Source of the DNA: Heyndrickxia acidicola
Lineage (GTDB): Bacteria; Bacillota; Bacilli; Bacillales; Bacillaceae_C
Assembly (NCBI RefSeq): GCF_001636425.1
Contig: NZ_KV440953.1
Location: 4,584,001-4,648,000, forward strand
DNA: 64,000 bases
Direction: 5' to 3'
The translations under genes and the position numbers were made by a program. The stretch's first letter is position 1, and each line of letters begins with the position of its first letter. The notes under the pieces were generated by a model. That model had not been told where the DNA came from and did not search any database. It saw only the letters and a program-made list of their open reading frames with translations. Positions 30,820-39,552 of the stretch are shown here, in pieces.

Positions 30820-30837
30820 GGAGGACTGTGAGGATAA

Positions 30838-30866
30838 TAAAAAGCGATCCTCGAATGGATCGCTTA
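30838..30866 (-). terminator. Terminator for the minus-strand NifU-like gene
   Basis: AGCGATCC / GGATCGCT stem with T-run only on the minus strand (reads as TTTTTATT after the stem). It lies directly past the end of the NifU-like gene. Confidence 0.8.
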
Positions 30867-30869
30867 TCA

Positions 30870-31106
30870 TTAAAATACCTGTTCGACTTCTACAACACCG
30901 GGAACTTCTTCTAATAAAGCACGTTCAATTCCCGCTTTTAGAGTAATCGTGGAACTTGGGCAGCTTCCGCAAGCACCTAGAAGGCGAAGTTTAACAATAC
31001 CATCTTCTACATCAACTAATTCACAGTCTCCGCCATCGCGAAGAAGAAATGGACGCAATTTATCTAGAACTTCTTGAACTTGTTCATTAATCGTTTGTTC
31101 AGACAT
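30870..31106 (-). CDS. yutI: NifU-like Fe-S scaffold/carrier YutI
   Basis: A 78-residue NifU C-terminal (Nfu) domain protein. It carries the cluster-binding Cys46-x-x-Cys49 motif ([10 protein letters not shown]) and the [14 protein letters not shown] segment. Nfu proteins bind or hand on 4Fe-4S clusters to target proteins, probably cluster made by the Suf system. AAAGGAGTCGATACAC precedes the ATG. It is divergent from yuzD. Confidence 0.92.
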   Translation of the reverse strand: MSEQTINEQVQEVLDKLRPFLLRDGGDCELVDVEDGIVKLRLLGACGSCPSSTITLKAGIERALLEEVPGVVEVEQVF

Positions 31107-31240
31107 GTGTATCGACTCCTTTCCATACTCTTATTATAATAAGGTTTAAAGAAAAAATCTATTATCGAATTCTATCCTTTTCTTTTTCCTATTTATGTTT
31201 CATTATTTGTTGTGTAGAATGGTGTTAAGGGGGAGAGAAT

Positions 31241-31576
31241 ATGGTCGAAAAACAAATAGAAATTCGGGTTTATGGTGCTGAACAAATTTGTGCGAGCTGT
31301 GTAAACCTGCCATCCTCAAAAGATACCTGTGACTGGCTTGGTGCAGCCATTTCCAGGAAATTTCAGGATCAGCCAGTGATAGTCCGCTACATTGATATTT
31401 TTAATCCTCCAACGGACGAGGACATACAGCAATTTGCTCAAAGAGTTATAGATGAAGATTTGTTTTATCCAGTTGTAACAATCGAGGGGAAAATTGTGGG
31501 AGAGGGAAACCCAAGGCTCAAATCCATCTATGAAGAGCTCCAACAATATGGATATACAGTGCCGGAAGTAAATTAA
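31241..31576 (+). CDS. yuzD: DUF1462 thioredoxin-fold protein YuzD
   Basis: A 111-residue protein of the YuzD family. Cysteines lie at 17, 20 and 30 in ICASCVNLPSSKDTCDWL, and a IEGKIVGEGNPRLKSIYEEL tail follows, consistent with a thioredoxin-like fold. Function is unknown. The neighbours YutI and YuzB also carry cysteine pairs, so a shared redox or Fe-S task is possible but unproven. AAGGGGGAGAGAAT precedes the ATG. Confidence 0.85.
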   Translation: MVEKQIEIRVYGAEQICASCVNLPSSKDTCDWLGAAISRKFQDQPVIVRYIDIFNPPTDEDIQQFAQRVIDEDLFYPVVTIEGKIVGEGNPRLKSIYEELQQYGYTVPEVN

Positions 31577-31583
31577 GGCACAT

Positions 31584-31612
31584 AAAAAGCATTCGGATAA
31601 GAATGCTTTTTT
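31584..31612 (+). terminator. Terminator after yuzD
   Basis: AAAAAGCATTC / GAATGCTTTTT stem with a six-base loop. Confidence 0.9.
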
Positions 31613-31644
31613 ATATGGTAAAGCACTAAAAGTTTAGGTCTTTA

Positions 31645-31705
31645 TGCCTGTTTCGTCCGTAAACTTAAGTTTTTCGCCCGTAAATACTCCAAATTGCCCG
31701 TATCC
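31645..31705. repeat. Degenerate short repeat, TCGCCCGTAAA type
   Basis: Three imperfect units of roughly 20 bases, each containing CGTCCGTAAA, CGCCCGTAAA or TGCCCGTA, separated by AT-rich text. I recall the same phrase as a common intergenic motif in Bacillus-type genomes. It has no coding potential. Confidence 0.55.
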
Positions 31706-31840
31706 TGCCTTTTAGTTATGCCATTCTGTTTATACAGTGCAGTGCCAAACCTTAAGACAGGTATAACTGCCAGCAGTAAGCCATTTTTATTGAGAATTTC
31801 TCAGGAAAAGGGCATAATCATTTGTAGTGAGGTGATGAAA

Positions 31841-32077
31841 GTGAATCCCATTATTGAATTTTGCGTAAGCAATCTTGCTAGCGGGGCTTACAAAGCATTA
31901 GAAAAGCTGGAGGATGATCCAAACCTGGATATAGTTGAGTACAGCTGCCTGGATTACTGTGATTTATGTGCAGAATCCCTTTTTGCACTTGTGAATGGAG
32001 AAATTGTACAAGCTCAGACTTCAGATGAGCTTGTTGAGAATATATATCGTTATCTGGAAGAAAACCCTATGTTTTAG
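31841..32077 (+). CDS. yuzB: YuzB family protein (DUF1450)
   Basis: A 78-residue protein: [20 protein letters not shown], then a cysteine cluster at 36, 40 and 43 ([21 protein letters not shown]) and the closing [11 protein letters not shown]. This is the YuzB/UPF0349 pattern, probably a thioredoxin-like fold, with unknown function. The GTG at 31841 follows GTGAGGTGATGAAA. An ATG six bases earlier is inside the ribosome site and should not be used. A longer frame opening at 31694 covers the intergenic repeat and is not credible. Confidence 0.85.
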   Translation: MNPIIEFCVSNLASGAYKALEKLEDDPNLDIVEYSCLDYCDLCAESLFALVNGEIVQAQTSDELVENIYRYLEENPMF

Positions 32078-32095
32078 GCTCTTGGTGTAACAGTA

Positions 32096-32136
32096 TTGTC
32101 TCATAGGAGAATCGTTTCCGTATCCCTATGAGACAA
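32096..32136. other. Strong hairpin without T-run
   Basis: TTGTCTCATAGG and CCTATGAGACAA form a perfect 12-base stem around a loop of about 17 bases. It lies between the ends of convergent yuzB and the DUF2225 gene. There is no T-run directly after it on either strand, so it could be an RNA-processing or mRNA-stabilising end instead of an intrinsic terminator. Confidence 0.6.
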
Positions 32137-32155
32137 AATGATATTTCGAAAATGT

Positions 32156-32848
32156 CTATGCATCTTTTTTTAAAATCTCTCTTAAATCGGACCACTGATC
32201 CCTTGCCATTTCCACAATCGTTCTTTCTGTTGTTGTGTTTTGCCTTTCGATAATCCTGGAAAAATATTTTACGGCTGTATCGAATTGTCCAGTACGGTAT
32301 GACAGTTCTGCAATAAGATATAATATCTTCATTTCGGACATCTGTGTATTCTGAATATCCTCGCTCAAATAGGCATCAGTATAAAGACTTGCTGCTATCT
32401 TCAAAAACCTCTGCTCTTCACCCGTCTGGCTGGCCATTCGGTGAAGCCAGGCAATGCGTAAGTACAACCCTGCCAGCGTAATCTTTTTCTCTTTTTTTAT
32501 ATCTGCACAATAAGCAGCAAGCTTTAAGGTTATAATCGCTGCTTGAATACTTCGTGTTTTGCCAAAATCTCGTGAAACCCAATGGCTGCAAACTTTTTCG
32601 ATTAAATTTTCCTTTGTAGCTGGAGGAAAGTATCGGGAAAAATCATCCGAATAGGAAAAACCGCAATGAGGGCAAACATTAATATAGTATAAAAGCGGGT
32701 TGATTTCATTGGATTGGTAGATGGGACAAAAATCCTTTTCGTAGTGATCAATCTTGATAAATCTCGAACGCAGCCTTGTGGTTGTAAAGGATTCACCACA
32801 TAAGCGGCATTCCAGCTTTTTCTCATAAAAAGGGGATACTGCTTCCAT
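32156..32848 (-). CDS. DUF2225 protein
   Basis: A 230-residue DUF2225 protein. Two zinc-ribbon-like pairs are visible: Cys14-x-x-Cys17 (LECRLCGESF) and CPHCGFSYSD near residue 60. The C-terminal two thirds are helical with TPR-like repeats (ERQNTTTERTIVEMARDQW closes the domain). Function unknown. The ATG at 32848 is preceded by GAAAGGGTTTGAAG; an ATG at 32866 has no site. It converges with yuzB. Confidence 0.82.
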   Translation of the reverse strand: MEAVSPFYEKKLECRLCGESFTTTRLRSRFIKIDHYEKDFCPIYQSNEINPLLYYINVCPHCGFSYSDDFSRYFPPATKENLIEKVCSHWVSRDFGKTRSIQAAIITLKLAAYCADIKKEKKITLAGLYLRIAWLHRMASQTGEEQRFLKIAASLYTDAYLSEDIQNTQMSEMKILYLIAELSYRTGQFDTAVKYFSRIIERQNTTTERTIVEMARDQWSDLREILKKDA

Positions 32849-32927
32849 TTCTTCAAACCCTTTCATGGATGTAATATATTGTCTCTAGCTTGGCGGTGCA
32901 GGTAAACCAGCCTCTGCAGGACTTCCT

Positions 32928-33058
32928 CTTTTCTAGATGTCCAGCTCCTGGCGGCATTGGCTCGAGGTTATAAGCCCATCCGTCCGCGAGATTAAAGAGC
33001 AAACCTTGCAAATGGCTCGTCTTATGTTGGTCGTCGATAAACATCGGTTCTATTTTTC
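32928..33058. repeat. Family B repeat, single diverged copy
   Basis: Shows the family frame: TCTAGATGTCCAGCTCC, GGCATTGGCTCGAGG, stem ATAAG/CTTAT, loop block ATTAAAGAGCAAAC and the right arm GGTCGTCGATAAA. The inner stem is imperfect in this copy. The segment lies between divergent DUF2225 and the A-type carrier gene. Confidence 0.75.
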
Positions 33059-33157
33059 TGCTAGTTCTATTTTCATAAGGACCTATATCCTAATTATAAT
33101 GATGCATTTCACAAAAAAATAGAGGGGCAGGAAAAAAATCCATTTAAATCAGATTAG

Positions 33158-33186
33158 TTGTAAGGCCTAAAGGAAAGGTATATACT
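33158..33186 (+). promoter_or_regulatory. Probable sigma-A promoter of the A-type carrier gene
   Basis: TTGTAA (33158-33163), exactly 17 bases, TATACT (33181-33186), 39 bases before the ATG. Confidence 0.7.
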
Positions 33187-33224
33187 AGTAAGTAAAATTC
33201 GGAATAACATTTGGAGGTGGCAGC

Positions 33225-33587
33225 ATGGCTAGTGTAGTCCACATAACGGAAGCTGCAGCATTACAAATTAAAGATATGATGAAACAAAATGATGAAGAAG
33301 GTGCTTTCCTTCGTGTTGCAGTGAATGGCGGCGGCTGCAGCGGATTGTCTTACGGCATGGGATTCGACCATGAAGCGAAAGAGGATGATGCGAGAGACGA
33401 GCAGCACGGCATACAAGTTCTTGTCGATAAGGAGAGTCAGCTGATCCTTCAAGGTACCAAGATTGACTACAAAAAGTCGCTCCTTGGAGGAGGATTTACA
33501 ATTGATAATCCAAATGCCATTGCATCCTGCGGGTGCGGTTCTTCTTTCCGTACTGCAACTAATGTAGGTAAGCCGGAAAATTGCTGA
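33225..33587 (+). CDS. yutM: A-type Fe-S carrier (HesB/IscA family, YutM type)
   Basis: A 120-residue A-type carrier that receives and delivers Fe-S clusters or iron. The three cluster cysteines are Cys38 (GGGCSGLSYGMGF) and Cys102/Cys104 (ASCGCGSSF), the standard C-x(~63)-CxC spacing. Along with SufCDSUB and the Nfu-type YutI it completes a Fe-S delivery set in this window. TTGGAGGTGGCAGC precedes the ATG. It has its own promoter and terminator. Confidence 0.93.
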   Translation: MASVVHITEAAALQIKDMMKQNDEEGAFLRVAVNGGGCSGLSYGMGFDHEAKEDDARDEQHGIQVLVDKESQLILQGTKIDYKKSLLGGGFTIDNPNAIASCGCGSSFRTATNVGKPENC

Positions 33588-33632
33588 TCCAGTTAGGTTA
33601 ACCTCTTCATAAAAAGATAAAAGGTCAGCATG

Positions 33633-33669
33633 AAAAAAGACTTGAACCAGACAGGTTCAAGTCTTTTTT
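33633..33669. terminator. Symmetric terminator between the A-type carrier gene and yumC
   Basis: AAAAAAGACTTGAACC / GGTTCAAGTCTTTTTT 16-base arms with a five-base loop. It works for both convergent genes. Confidence 0.92.
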
Positions 33670-33756
33670 ATGTCTTAGGCTTTTTGTTTATGGCTGTTTT
33701 TGCATAGATTGCTGCTTTGCATACACAGAATTGCAAGGTTTACGAAAACTTGCTTT

Positions 33757-34755
33757 TTAAGATGGAAACAGGGAAGTACTATGCATTGGCTGGACTCTTG
33801 CTTTTGGATCTAAGTACGTTTTTGCATTGCTGATGGCTGTAGTGGCTTCGCCAAAACCAGTCGCAATTAATTTAATTTTCCCTTCAAATGTACAGATGTC
33901 GCCGGCAGCGTAGATTCCTGGAATATTGGTTTCCATTTTTGAATTGACAACAATAGAGTTCTTTTCGATATCAAGTCCCCATTCCTTAATGGGTCCAAGG
34001 GAAGAAACAAAGCCATAGTTGACAATGAGAGCGTCGATATCAAGTACTTCTTTTCTTTCTCCCTTTACTTCTTCAAGGACAATTTGGGTAATCTTCTCGT
34101 CACCGATCACTTCTGTCGGAACAAAAGGTGTTTTTAATTCTACAGATGAATTCTCGAGAGTTTCTACACTGTGCTCATGGGCACGAAACTTATCGCGGCG
34201 ATGGATTAAACTTACTTTTTCAGCAATCGGCTCCAGCATTAGTGCCCAGTCAACTGCCGAATCTCCTCCGCCTAAAACAGCTACCTTTTGGCCACGGAAT
34301 TGTTCCATATTATCTACAAAATAATGAAGGTTTGTATTTTCAAATTGTGCAGCATTATCAAGCTCCAGTTTACGCGGCTGGAAAGCTCCCGCTCCTGCAG
34401 TAATAATAACGGCTCTTGAATAATGGACTTCTTTATCAGTCGTCAACTTGAACACTCCGTCAGCTTGTTTTTCAAGCTCTTTCACAGCCTGTTCAAGACA
34501 GAACTCAGTAGAGAATCGGGACAATTGCTCTTTTAGATTATTGACTAAATCCTGGGCTTTGATTTTTGGAAAACCAGCTACATCATAAATGTATTTTTCC
34601 GGATAAAGGGTTGAAAGCTGTCCGCCTAATTGAGGCAAGCTTTCAATGATCTTTACACTCGTTTGTCTCATACCGCCATAAAAGGCAGTAAACAAGCCGG
34701 TAGGACCTCCGCCAATGATGGTTATGTCATAAACTTTTTCGTCTTCTTTCAACAT
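33757..34755 (-). CDS. yumC: Ferredoxin/flavodoxin-NADP+ reductase YumC (thioredoxin-reductase type)
   Basis: A 332-residue flavoprotein, the length of B. subtilis YumC, that transfers electrons between NADPH and ferredoxin or flavodoxin. The FAD site is [19 protein letters not shown] at the N terminus, the NADPH site is [17 protein letters not shown], and the second FAD motif is [21 protein letters not shown]. The redox CxxC of thioredoxin reductase is absent, as expected for this group. The ATG at 34755 follows TTGGAGGGATTT; a longer start at 34791 has no site. Confidence 0.93.
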   Translation of the reverse strand: MLKEDEKVYDITIIGGGPTGLFTAFYGGMRQTSVKIIESLPQLGGQLSTLYPEKYIYDVAGFPKIKAQDLVNNLKEQLSRFSTEFCLEQAVKELEKQADGVFKLTTDKEVHYSRAVIITAGAGAFQPRKLELDNAAQFENTNLHYFVDNMEQFRGQKVAVLGGGDSAVDWALMLEPIAEKVSLIHRRDKFRAHEHSVETLENSSVELKTPFVPTEVIGDEKITQIVLEEVKGERKEVLDIDALIVNYGFVSSLGPIKEWGLDIEKNSIVVNSKMETNIPGIYAAGDICTFEGKIKLIATGFGEATTAISNAKTYLDPKARVQPMHSTSLFPS

Positions 34756-34840
34756 AAATCCCTCCAATATGTACCTCAATCCAATCATCATAGCATATAT
34801 AGATTAGATTATCTTTTGAACCATATTATATCCTAAATAG

Positions 34841-34944
34841 TTGGCTCTGTTAATTTCTAACTTCTCGATTTTCACCTCATTACCTTTTAGTTGAGTTGAA
34901 TAAATGTCTATTTCACCCGAATGAGGTAAAAAACAACAGAGTCT
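34841..34944. repeat. Family E inverted-repeat element
   Basis: A 104-base segment with long imperfect inverted ends: GGCTCTGTTAATTTCTAA at the left and AAAAAACAACAGAGTC at the right, plus TTTTCACCTCATT / AATGAGGTAAAA inside. It shares the CTCTGTTGTTTTTTA phrase with 20996 and 38195. It lies in the 590-base gap between divergent yumC and yumB. Confidence 0.65.
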
Positions 34945-35191
34945 TGTAATAAACGAAATATTAAGTAGAAAGAAGTCTTAAACTAGGGTCAAATTAAGGG
35001 TTTCTCTGCATGGCTGCGAAAACGTTTTAAAGAGTGAGGAATAAACAAAGAACAACGGTTGATTCTAAATTTTCTTAAATTTCCCTCTTCATTGATTTAT
35101 ATTGAAAAAACGTGGTAAAAGAAATATTATGTAAGGTAGAAAGCATATAATTTGACAAAATTTTATCTAATTCGAGACATTCTTTATGTGT

Positions 35192-35209
35192 TTGTGAAGC
35201 CAATCACAT
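35192..35209. promoter_or_regulatory. Fnr- or Rex-type operator upstream of yumB
   Basis: TTGTGAAGCCAATCACAT contains TGTGA-N6-TCACA, a perfect dyad. It matches the Bacillus Fnr consensus and differs from the Rex consensus (TTGTGA-N6-TCACAA) by one base. A -10-like TATAGT follows at 35237-35242. A redox-sensing regulator of an NADH dehydrogenase gene is sensible in either case. Two hairpins follow in the leader, GTTAGTG/CACTAAC (35241-35265) and GGAATAAT/ATTATTCC (35271-35307). Confidence 0.6.
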
Positions 35210-35343
35210 GTTTTTTTATGTAGAGTAGGCTTTTATTATAGTTAGTGAAAAAACAAGGCACTAACAAAGGGGAATAATTCAGACATATATTATGGGGTTA
35301 TTATTCCTTCTGAGATAAAATAATCAGAGTGGAAGTGGTAAAA

Positions 35344-36561
35344 GTGAAAAAAACTAGGATTGTTATATTGGGGGCAGGCTACGGAGGACTGATGACAGTA
35401 ACACGCCTGCAAAAACAATTAAATTCAGATGAAGCTGAAATTGTCATTATCAACAAAAATGAATATCATTATGAAACAACCTGGCTGCATGAGGCTTCAG
35501 CAGGAACGCTTCATCACGACAGGGTTCGGTACGATGTAACCAAAGTCCTCAACCGAAATAAAGTTCAGTTTATTCAAGGGGAAGTTCTTGAAGTAAAAGC
35601 AAAGGAAAATAAAGTAGTCCTCAAAGATCAAGAGGTATCCTTTGATTATCTGGTCATTGCGCTGGGAGCGAATGCAGAAACCTTTGGAATTAAAGGCCTT
35701 GATAAGTATGGCTATGCGATTACCAATGTAAATGCTGCCAGGCGTATCCGTGAACATATTGAATATCAATTTGCTACTTATCATACAGAAGAAGAAAAAA
35801 AGGACGGCCGTTTAACGATTGTTGTAGCAGGTGCTGGATTTACTGGGATTGAATTTTTAGGGGAATTAACAAACAGAATTCCGGAGCTTTGCAAGGATTA
35901 TGATATAGATCAAAGTAAAGTACGGATCGTTTGTGTGGAAGCCTCTCCTGCTATTCTCCCACAATTTGATCGTGAACTGGTTGATTACGCTGTTTCTTTG
36001 CTTGAAAGCAGAGGAGTTGAGTTCCATGTCGGCACAGCCGTTCAGGAAGCTAGAGAAGACTGTGTGTTTATAGGAAAAAGAGGCGAAACTCCAAAAGAGC
36101 TTAAAGCAAATACGCTCATTTGGTCAGCCGGTGTACGTGGAAATGCCGTCATTGACAATTCCGGATTTGAAAACATGCGGGGAAGGGTAAAAGTAAACTT
36201 GGATCTTCGCATGCCTGCATTTAATAATATTTTCGTCATTGGAGATTGTTCAATGATCATTAATGAGGAAACCAACCGGCCATATCCTCCGACAGCCCAG
36301 ATTGCCATGCAGCAGGGAGAAGTGTGTGCACGTAATATCGCTAAGCTAATCCAAGGAAAAACAAATCTCGAGAATTTTGTATTCGATGACAAGGGTACTG
36401 TTTGCTCGCTGGGCGAAGACGATGCGATTGGAATTGTATACGGCAAAAAAATCAAGGGAACTGCCGCATCTGTTATGAAAAAAGTAGTGGATGACCGAGC
36501 GTTATTTATGATTGGCGGTACATCACTATTATTAAAAAAGGGCAAATTTAATTTCTTTTAA
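35344..36561 (+). CDS. yumB: Type II NADH dehydrogenase family flavoprotein YumB
   Basis: A 405-residue NDH-2-type flavoprotein, expected at the inner face of the membrane, moving electrons from NADH to menaquinone. The FAD site is [18 protein letters not shown], the NADH site is [16 protein letters not shown], and the second FAD motif is [10 protein letters not shown]. The [12 protein letters not shown] quinone-side motif is also present. The GTG at 35344 is preceded by GGAAGTGGT; the frame can be opened five codons earlier at 35329. The leader carries a TGTGA-N6-TCACA operator and hairpins, so control by redox state is likely. Confidence 0.9.
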   Translation: MKKTRIVILGAGYGGLMTVTRLQKQLNSDEAEIVIINKNEYHYETTWLHEASAGTLHHDRVRYDVTKVLNRNKVQFIQGEVLEVKAKENKVVLKDQEVSFDYLVIALGANAETFGIKGLDKYGYAITNVNAARRIREHIEYQFATYHTEEEKKDGRLTIVVAGAGFTGIEFLGELTNRIPELCKDYDIDQSKVRIVCVEASPAILPQFDRELVDYAVSLLESRGVEFHVGTAVQEAREDCVFIGKRGETPKELKANTLIWSAGVRGNAVIDNSGFENMRGRVKVNLDLRMPAFNNIFVIGDCSMIINEETNRPYPPTAQIAMQQGEVCARNIAKLIQGKTNLENFVFDDKGTVCSLGEDDAIGIVYGKKIKGTAASVMKKVVDDRALFMIGGTSLLLKKGKFNFF

Positions 36562-36572
36562 TATAGATCGGA

Positions 36573-36626
36573 AGGGGTGACTCAAAAGGTGGTTATAAGC
36601 GGCCTTTTTAGTCACCTCTTTTTTAT
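36573..36626 (+). terminator. Terminator after yumB
   Basis: AGGGGTGACT / AGTCACCTCT outer stem with an inner AAAAGG/CCTTTT stem, followed by TTTTTATTTTT. Confidence 0.85.
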
Positions 36627-36775
36627 TTTTGGACAGAAAAAGGAAAAGGGGAGAAGAACACTTGGTGCGAATAATAGCACGGTGACTCTGTAAAAATTTA
36701 TTTGAGCAGAAAAAGAACAGGCAGGACGAAAAGCGCTGAGCATATCTAGTAATACCCAATGCTCTTTTGACTCAA

Positions 36776-37140
36776 CGTTGATTAGAGTGGAAGACAAAAA
36801 ACTTCTGCAAGTTAAGCCAGTCATTGGGGGATCCCACAAAAGCATGCAACGATGTGGTTCCACTACCACCCACGGAAAGCGAGTATTCGGAGTGAAAATC
36901 AACTGGCAGGATGATCAAAACGCTACCTATGTCTATGTACAATCCAAATTTGGATTTAAAACAAAGGTTGATTGGAGCGGAAGGTGCGAGACTCCTGCGG
37001 GATCAGCTGGCCTTAGGGAGACCCCGCAGGAGCGTGCGACGAGGAGGCTCCCGGCCGCCCGCGGAAAGCGAGTGCCTGAAGCGGAAATCAACCCAGCAGG
37101 ACAATAGAACGCTGCCTATATCTATGTACAATCCAAATTT
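36776..37140. repeat. Family C repeats, one degenerate and one full copy
   Basis: The degenerate copy is about 36776-36910 and the full copy 36967-37092, with GTTGATT/AATCAAC ends, CCTGCGG/CCGCAGG arms and the CGGAAAGCGAGTGCCTG block. Each is followed by the same tail (CTATGTACAATCCAAATTT), so the repeating unit here is about 190 bases. The 36627-37478 gap otherwise holds no gene; an AT-rich stretch at 37250-37450 should contain the yuiA promoter. Confidence 0.8.
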
Positions 37141-37478
37141 TGATTTAACCATCAGTGAAAACCAACAAGCAAAAAAATTTGTTGAAGCTAACGTCAGTTG
37201 ATATCATTGCACCATTTGGGACAGCCTCTTTTAATTATTTTCACATGCTTCTGTTCACTTACAGGCCGTCATGGAATAAATCCACATTTGTACTAATTTA
37301 TTTATTAATTTAATTTAAAAATTTAGAAAAATGAAAAAAGTTGATATCAAGAGAGAAAAGAAGATATAAAAAGGAAAACACTACTTGTATCCGTTTACAT
37401 CGATTCTTTTGCTTGTTTACGTAATAGAAAAAAGTATGTTATATTATCTGACAATTAAGAAAAAAGGAGAGGTCGCTG

Positions 37479-37613
37479 ATGAAAAGAAACACAACAGCTT
37501 CAGAAACAAAATCGTGTGAATATTGTTCAGGTAAGGGATATTTTCAGCTTATTCTGGGTGGTTCAGAGACCTGCCCTTGCTGTGATGGAACCGGTAAAAA
37601 TAAAACTGCATAA
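37479..37613 (+). CDS. yuiA: YuiA, DnaJ-like zinc-finger small protein
   Basis: A 44-residue protein with two CxxCxGxG zinc motifs, CEYCSGKGYF and CPCCDGTGKN, as in half of a DnaJ zinc domain. B. subtilis YuiA has a similar size and the same neighbours. Function is unknown; it could bind zinc or assist protein folding. AAAAAAGGAGAGGTCGCTG precedes the ATG. It was found by reading the gap, since it is too short for ordinary gene calling. Confidence 0.85.
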   Translation: MKRNTTASETKSCEYCSGKGYFQLILGGSETCPCCDGTGKNKTA

Positions 37614-37627
37614 CGAACTGCCATTCT

Positions 37628-37660
37628 CACCTTATTCAACTTGGATAAGGTGTTTTTTTT
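37628..37660 (+). terminator. Terminator after yuiA
   Basis: CACCTTAT / ATAAGGTG stem, then TTTTTTTT. Confidence 0.92.
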
Positions 37661-37829
37661 TGACGGTTAAATATGTATAACAATCAATTTTAAAATAGCT
37701 CAAAGTCTTGAGTCATTTTAGGACAGAATGATGAAATTCACTCATATAAATAGAAAGAAACTTGGGATTATTGACTGAATTATTAACTTTCAGTACACTT
37801 GTTTTAGGGGCAAGGGAGGAGCGCAGGTA

Positions 37830-38147
37830 ATGACTATACCAATACTGATTATATCGATGTTGTTATTTTTTGTGCTTTTTTTTGGAATTGGCTTTATTTT
37901 AAATATGCTTCTTAGAATGACGTGGATTATGGGAATCATTTATCCAATCATAGCTATACTCATTATTGATAACGTCCGTTTTGCAGAATATTTTACGAAT
38001 TCAGGGGATGCGTTCCAAAAATTAGGAGTAAGGCTGTCATCTTTACATCCATCCGATATTACCATACTTTCGTTTGGTTTTTTAGGTGCCCTTGCATCGG
38101 GGGCTGCAATGAAAATGCTACGCAGCAAGGGATATAGAATGTTTTAA
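37830..38147 (+). CDS. yuiB: Small membrane protein YuiB
   Basis: A 105-residue integral membrane protein with three predicted helices at about 5-27, 30-48 and 78-95, and a loop around residues 50-75. The position between yuiA and yuiC and the length match B. subtilis YuiB, which has no known function. AAGGGAGGAGCGCAGGTA precedes the ATG. Confidence 0.85.
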   Translation: MTIPILIISMLLFFVLFFGIGFILNMLLRMTWIMGIIYPIIAILIIDNVRFAEYFTNSGDAFQKLGVRLSSLHPSDITILSFGFLGALASGAAMKMLRSKGYRMF

Positions 38148-38194
38148 CTCATACATATAAAGGATGCCGTCCTTTTAGCAAAGTGAGCAAATGG

Positions 38195-38346
38195 ACTCTG
38201 TTGTTTTTTAGCTCATTCGTGTGAAACGGAAGTTTCACACGTCTTTCAGCTAAGCTGAAAGGTTACAGTAAAGAAAGGAAGCGAAAGCAAACTTGTTTGC
38301 TTTCGCTTCCTTTCTTTACTATAAAATGAGCTGAAAAACGAGCAGT
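38195..38346. repeat. Family E palindrome cluster with cloverleaf-like fold
   Basis: Three adjacent perfect hairpins lie inside one outer stem. Hairpin 1 is GTGTGAAAC/GTTTCACAC (38219-38240) with loop GGAA. Hairpin 2 is CTTTCAGCT/AGCTGAAAG (38243-38261). Hairpin 3 has 26-base arms at 38267-38292 and 38295-38320. The outer stem pairs about 38196-38217 (GTTGTTTTTTAGCTCATT) with 38325-38346 (AATGAGCTGAAAAAC). Fragments of the same element occur at 20996, 34841 and 39338. No coding function. Confidence 0.85.
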
Positions 38347-38373
38347 TTAGAAACTAACACTTTTTCTTTTCTC

Positions 38374-38508
38374 TTGTCTAGCTCCAGCACCTATCGGCAA
38401 GCAGATTTCTTTGTCATCTCCCTGCGATAAGTCAACATCTAGTTTCCATTATCTCAGTCGAAGACTCCGGAATCCATACGCCGATGAGCAAGACGCTTGC
38501 GCTTTTCT
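38374..38508. repeat. Family A repeat, single copy
   Basis: Begins TCTAGCTCCAGCACCTATCGGC and ends CGCCGATGAGCAAGACGCTT with GCGCTTTTC (text split between). Internally shortened by about 15 bases like the copy at 25500. It lies directly after the palindrome cluster and 90 bases before yuiC. Confidence 0.82.
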
Positions 38509-38596
38509 TTGTATACAGAATTTTAAGTTTTTTCAACCTCTCATGAATAATTCTATTCCCAATGGGAAACGATTAGATTTGGGAGGAGTGAAAAAA

Positions 38597-39307
38597 ATGA
38601 CAATTAAACCATTATTGAAACGAGTAGTGATGATTGTATTATTTTTATTGGCGCTCTATACAACCTTTCAATCTATTTCAGGGGTAAAAGCCCAAACAGT
38701 AAATGGAGAAATGTATCAACAAATTGGCAATCAAACGCCGTTCCTTAACAGCGGGGATAATTTCGGTTTTAAAGAAACCGGCCTTTCTTATAAAACATTG
38801 AATCTTATAGATAAGAACAATCTGTTTATGTCTGCGAATTCCCTTCTTCAACATCCAAAGCCAACACTGGAAAATGAAGTGAACTGGACTGTTTTCCCAA
38901 AAAAACAAGTGATGGCTACGGGATATACAGCAGGTGTAGAGTCAACGGGTAAGGACCCAAGCTCTCCGCAATATGGCATTACGTACTCAGGTGTTAAAGT
39001 GAAACGTGATTTATATTCCACCATAGCTGCGGATCCCCGGGTATTTCCAATTGGAACCATTCTCTTTATTCCAGGTTATGGATATGGGGTCGTAGCAGAT
39101 ACAGGCTCGGCAATTAAAGGGAACAGATTGGATCTTTATTATGAAACAGTGAAAGATGTATACCAGCAATGGGGGAAAAAGTCGCTTGATGTGTACATAG
39201 TGGAAATGGGTCAGGGAAAACTGACTGAACAAACATTAAAAAACCTTAATGAAAATAAAGCTATGCAGGTGTACCGCCAGCAGTATATTAAAGGGAATAA
39301 AGAATAA
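38597..39307 (+). CDS. yuiC: 3D-domain protein YuiC (stationary-phase survival type muralytic enzyme)
   Basis: A 236-residue secreted or membrane-anchored protein. Residues 8-30 form a signal/anchor ([20 protein letters not shown]). The C-terminal 3D domain starts near residue 112 with [18 protein letters not shown]. It continues with [21 protein letters not shown] and [20 protein letters not shown], carrying the three conserved aspartates of MltA-like lytic transglycosylases. B. subtilis YuiC is a structurally known member. The ATG at 38597 follows TTGGGAGGAGTG; a longer frame from 38411 runs through a family A repeat and is not real. Confidence 0.88.
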   Translation: MTIKPLLKRVVMIVLFLLALYTTFQSISGVKAQTVNGEMYQQIGNQTPFLNSGDNFGFKETGLSYKTLNLIDKNNLFMSANSLLQHPKPTLENEVNWTVFPKKQVMATGYTAGVESTGKDPSSPQYGITYSGVKVKRDLYSTIAADPRVFPIGTILFIPGYGYGVVADTGSAIKGNRLDLYYETVKDVYQQWGKKSLDVYIVEMGQGKLTEQTLKNLNENKAMQVYRQQYIKGNKE

Positions 39308-39403
39308 GGATTTTAAAAGGGTGATAACTGCAGTTATCATAGATCATTCGTGTGAAACGGCCGTAGCATACGAATAGGGTAAACAAGCACTGGAAAAAGA
39401 AAA

Positions 39404-39443
39404 GCAGGAAGGAATCCATACCGTGGTTCCTTCCTGCCTTTTG
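39404..39443 (+). terminator. Terminator after yuiC
   Basis: GCAGGAAGGAA / TTCCTTCCTGC stem, then CTTTTGTTG. The 39308-39403 segment before it holds a perfect 16-base palindrome GATAACTGCAGTTATC and a family E fragment (TCATTCGTGTGAAACGG). Confidence 0.85.
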
Positions 39444-39552
39444 TTGTCATAAATTGGTCTGTACCTTTCAGTGGTATATTTCTCCTAATTCGCTTAAGAC
39501 GTTTTAGGATACATTTCTTGTGATTGCTTTTTAAGATTTAGGAAGAAATATC

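Noticed and set aside
36776-37201. Plus-strand frames of about 100 codons
   Set aside because: They translate family C repeats and have no ribosome site.
38411-38596. N-terminal extension of YuiC by 62 residues
   Set aside because: The extension is translation of a family A repeat; the ATG at 38597 has a strong ribosome site and begins the signal peptide.
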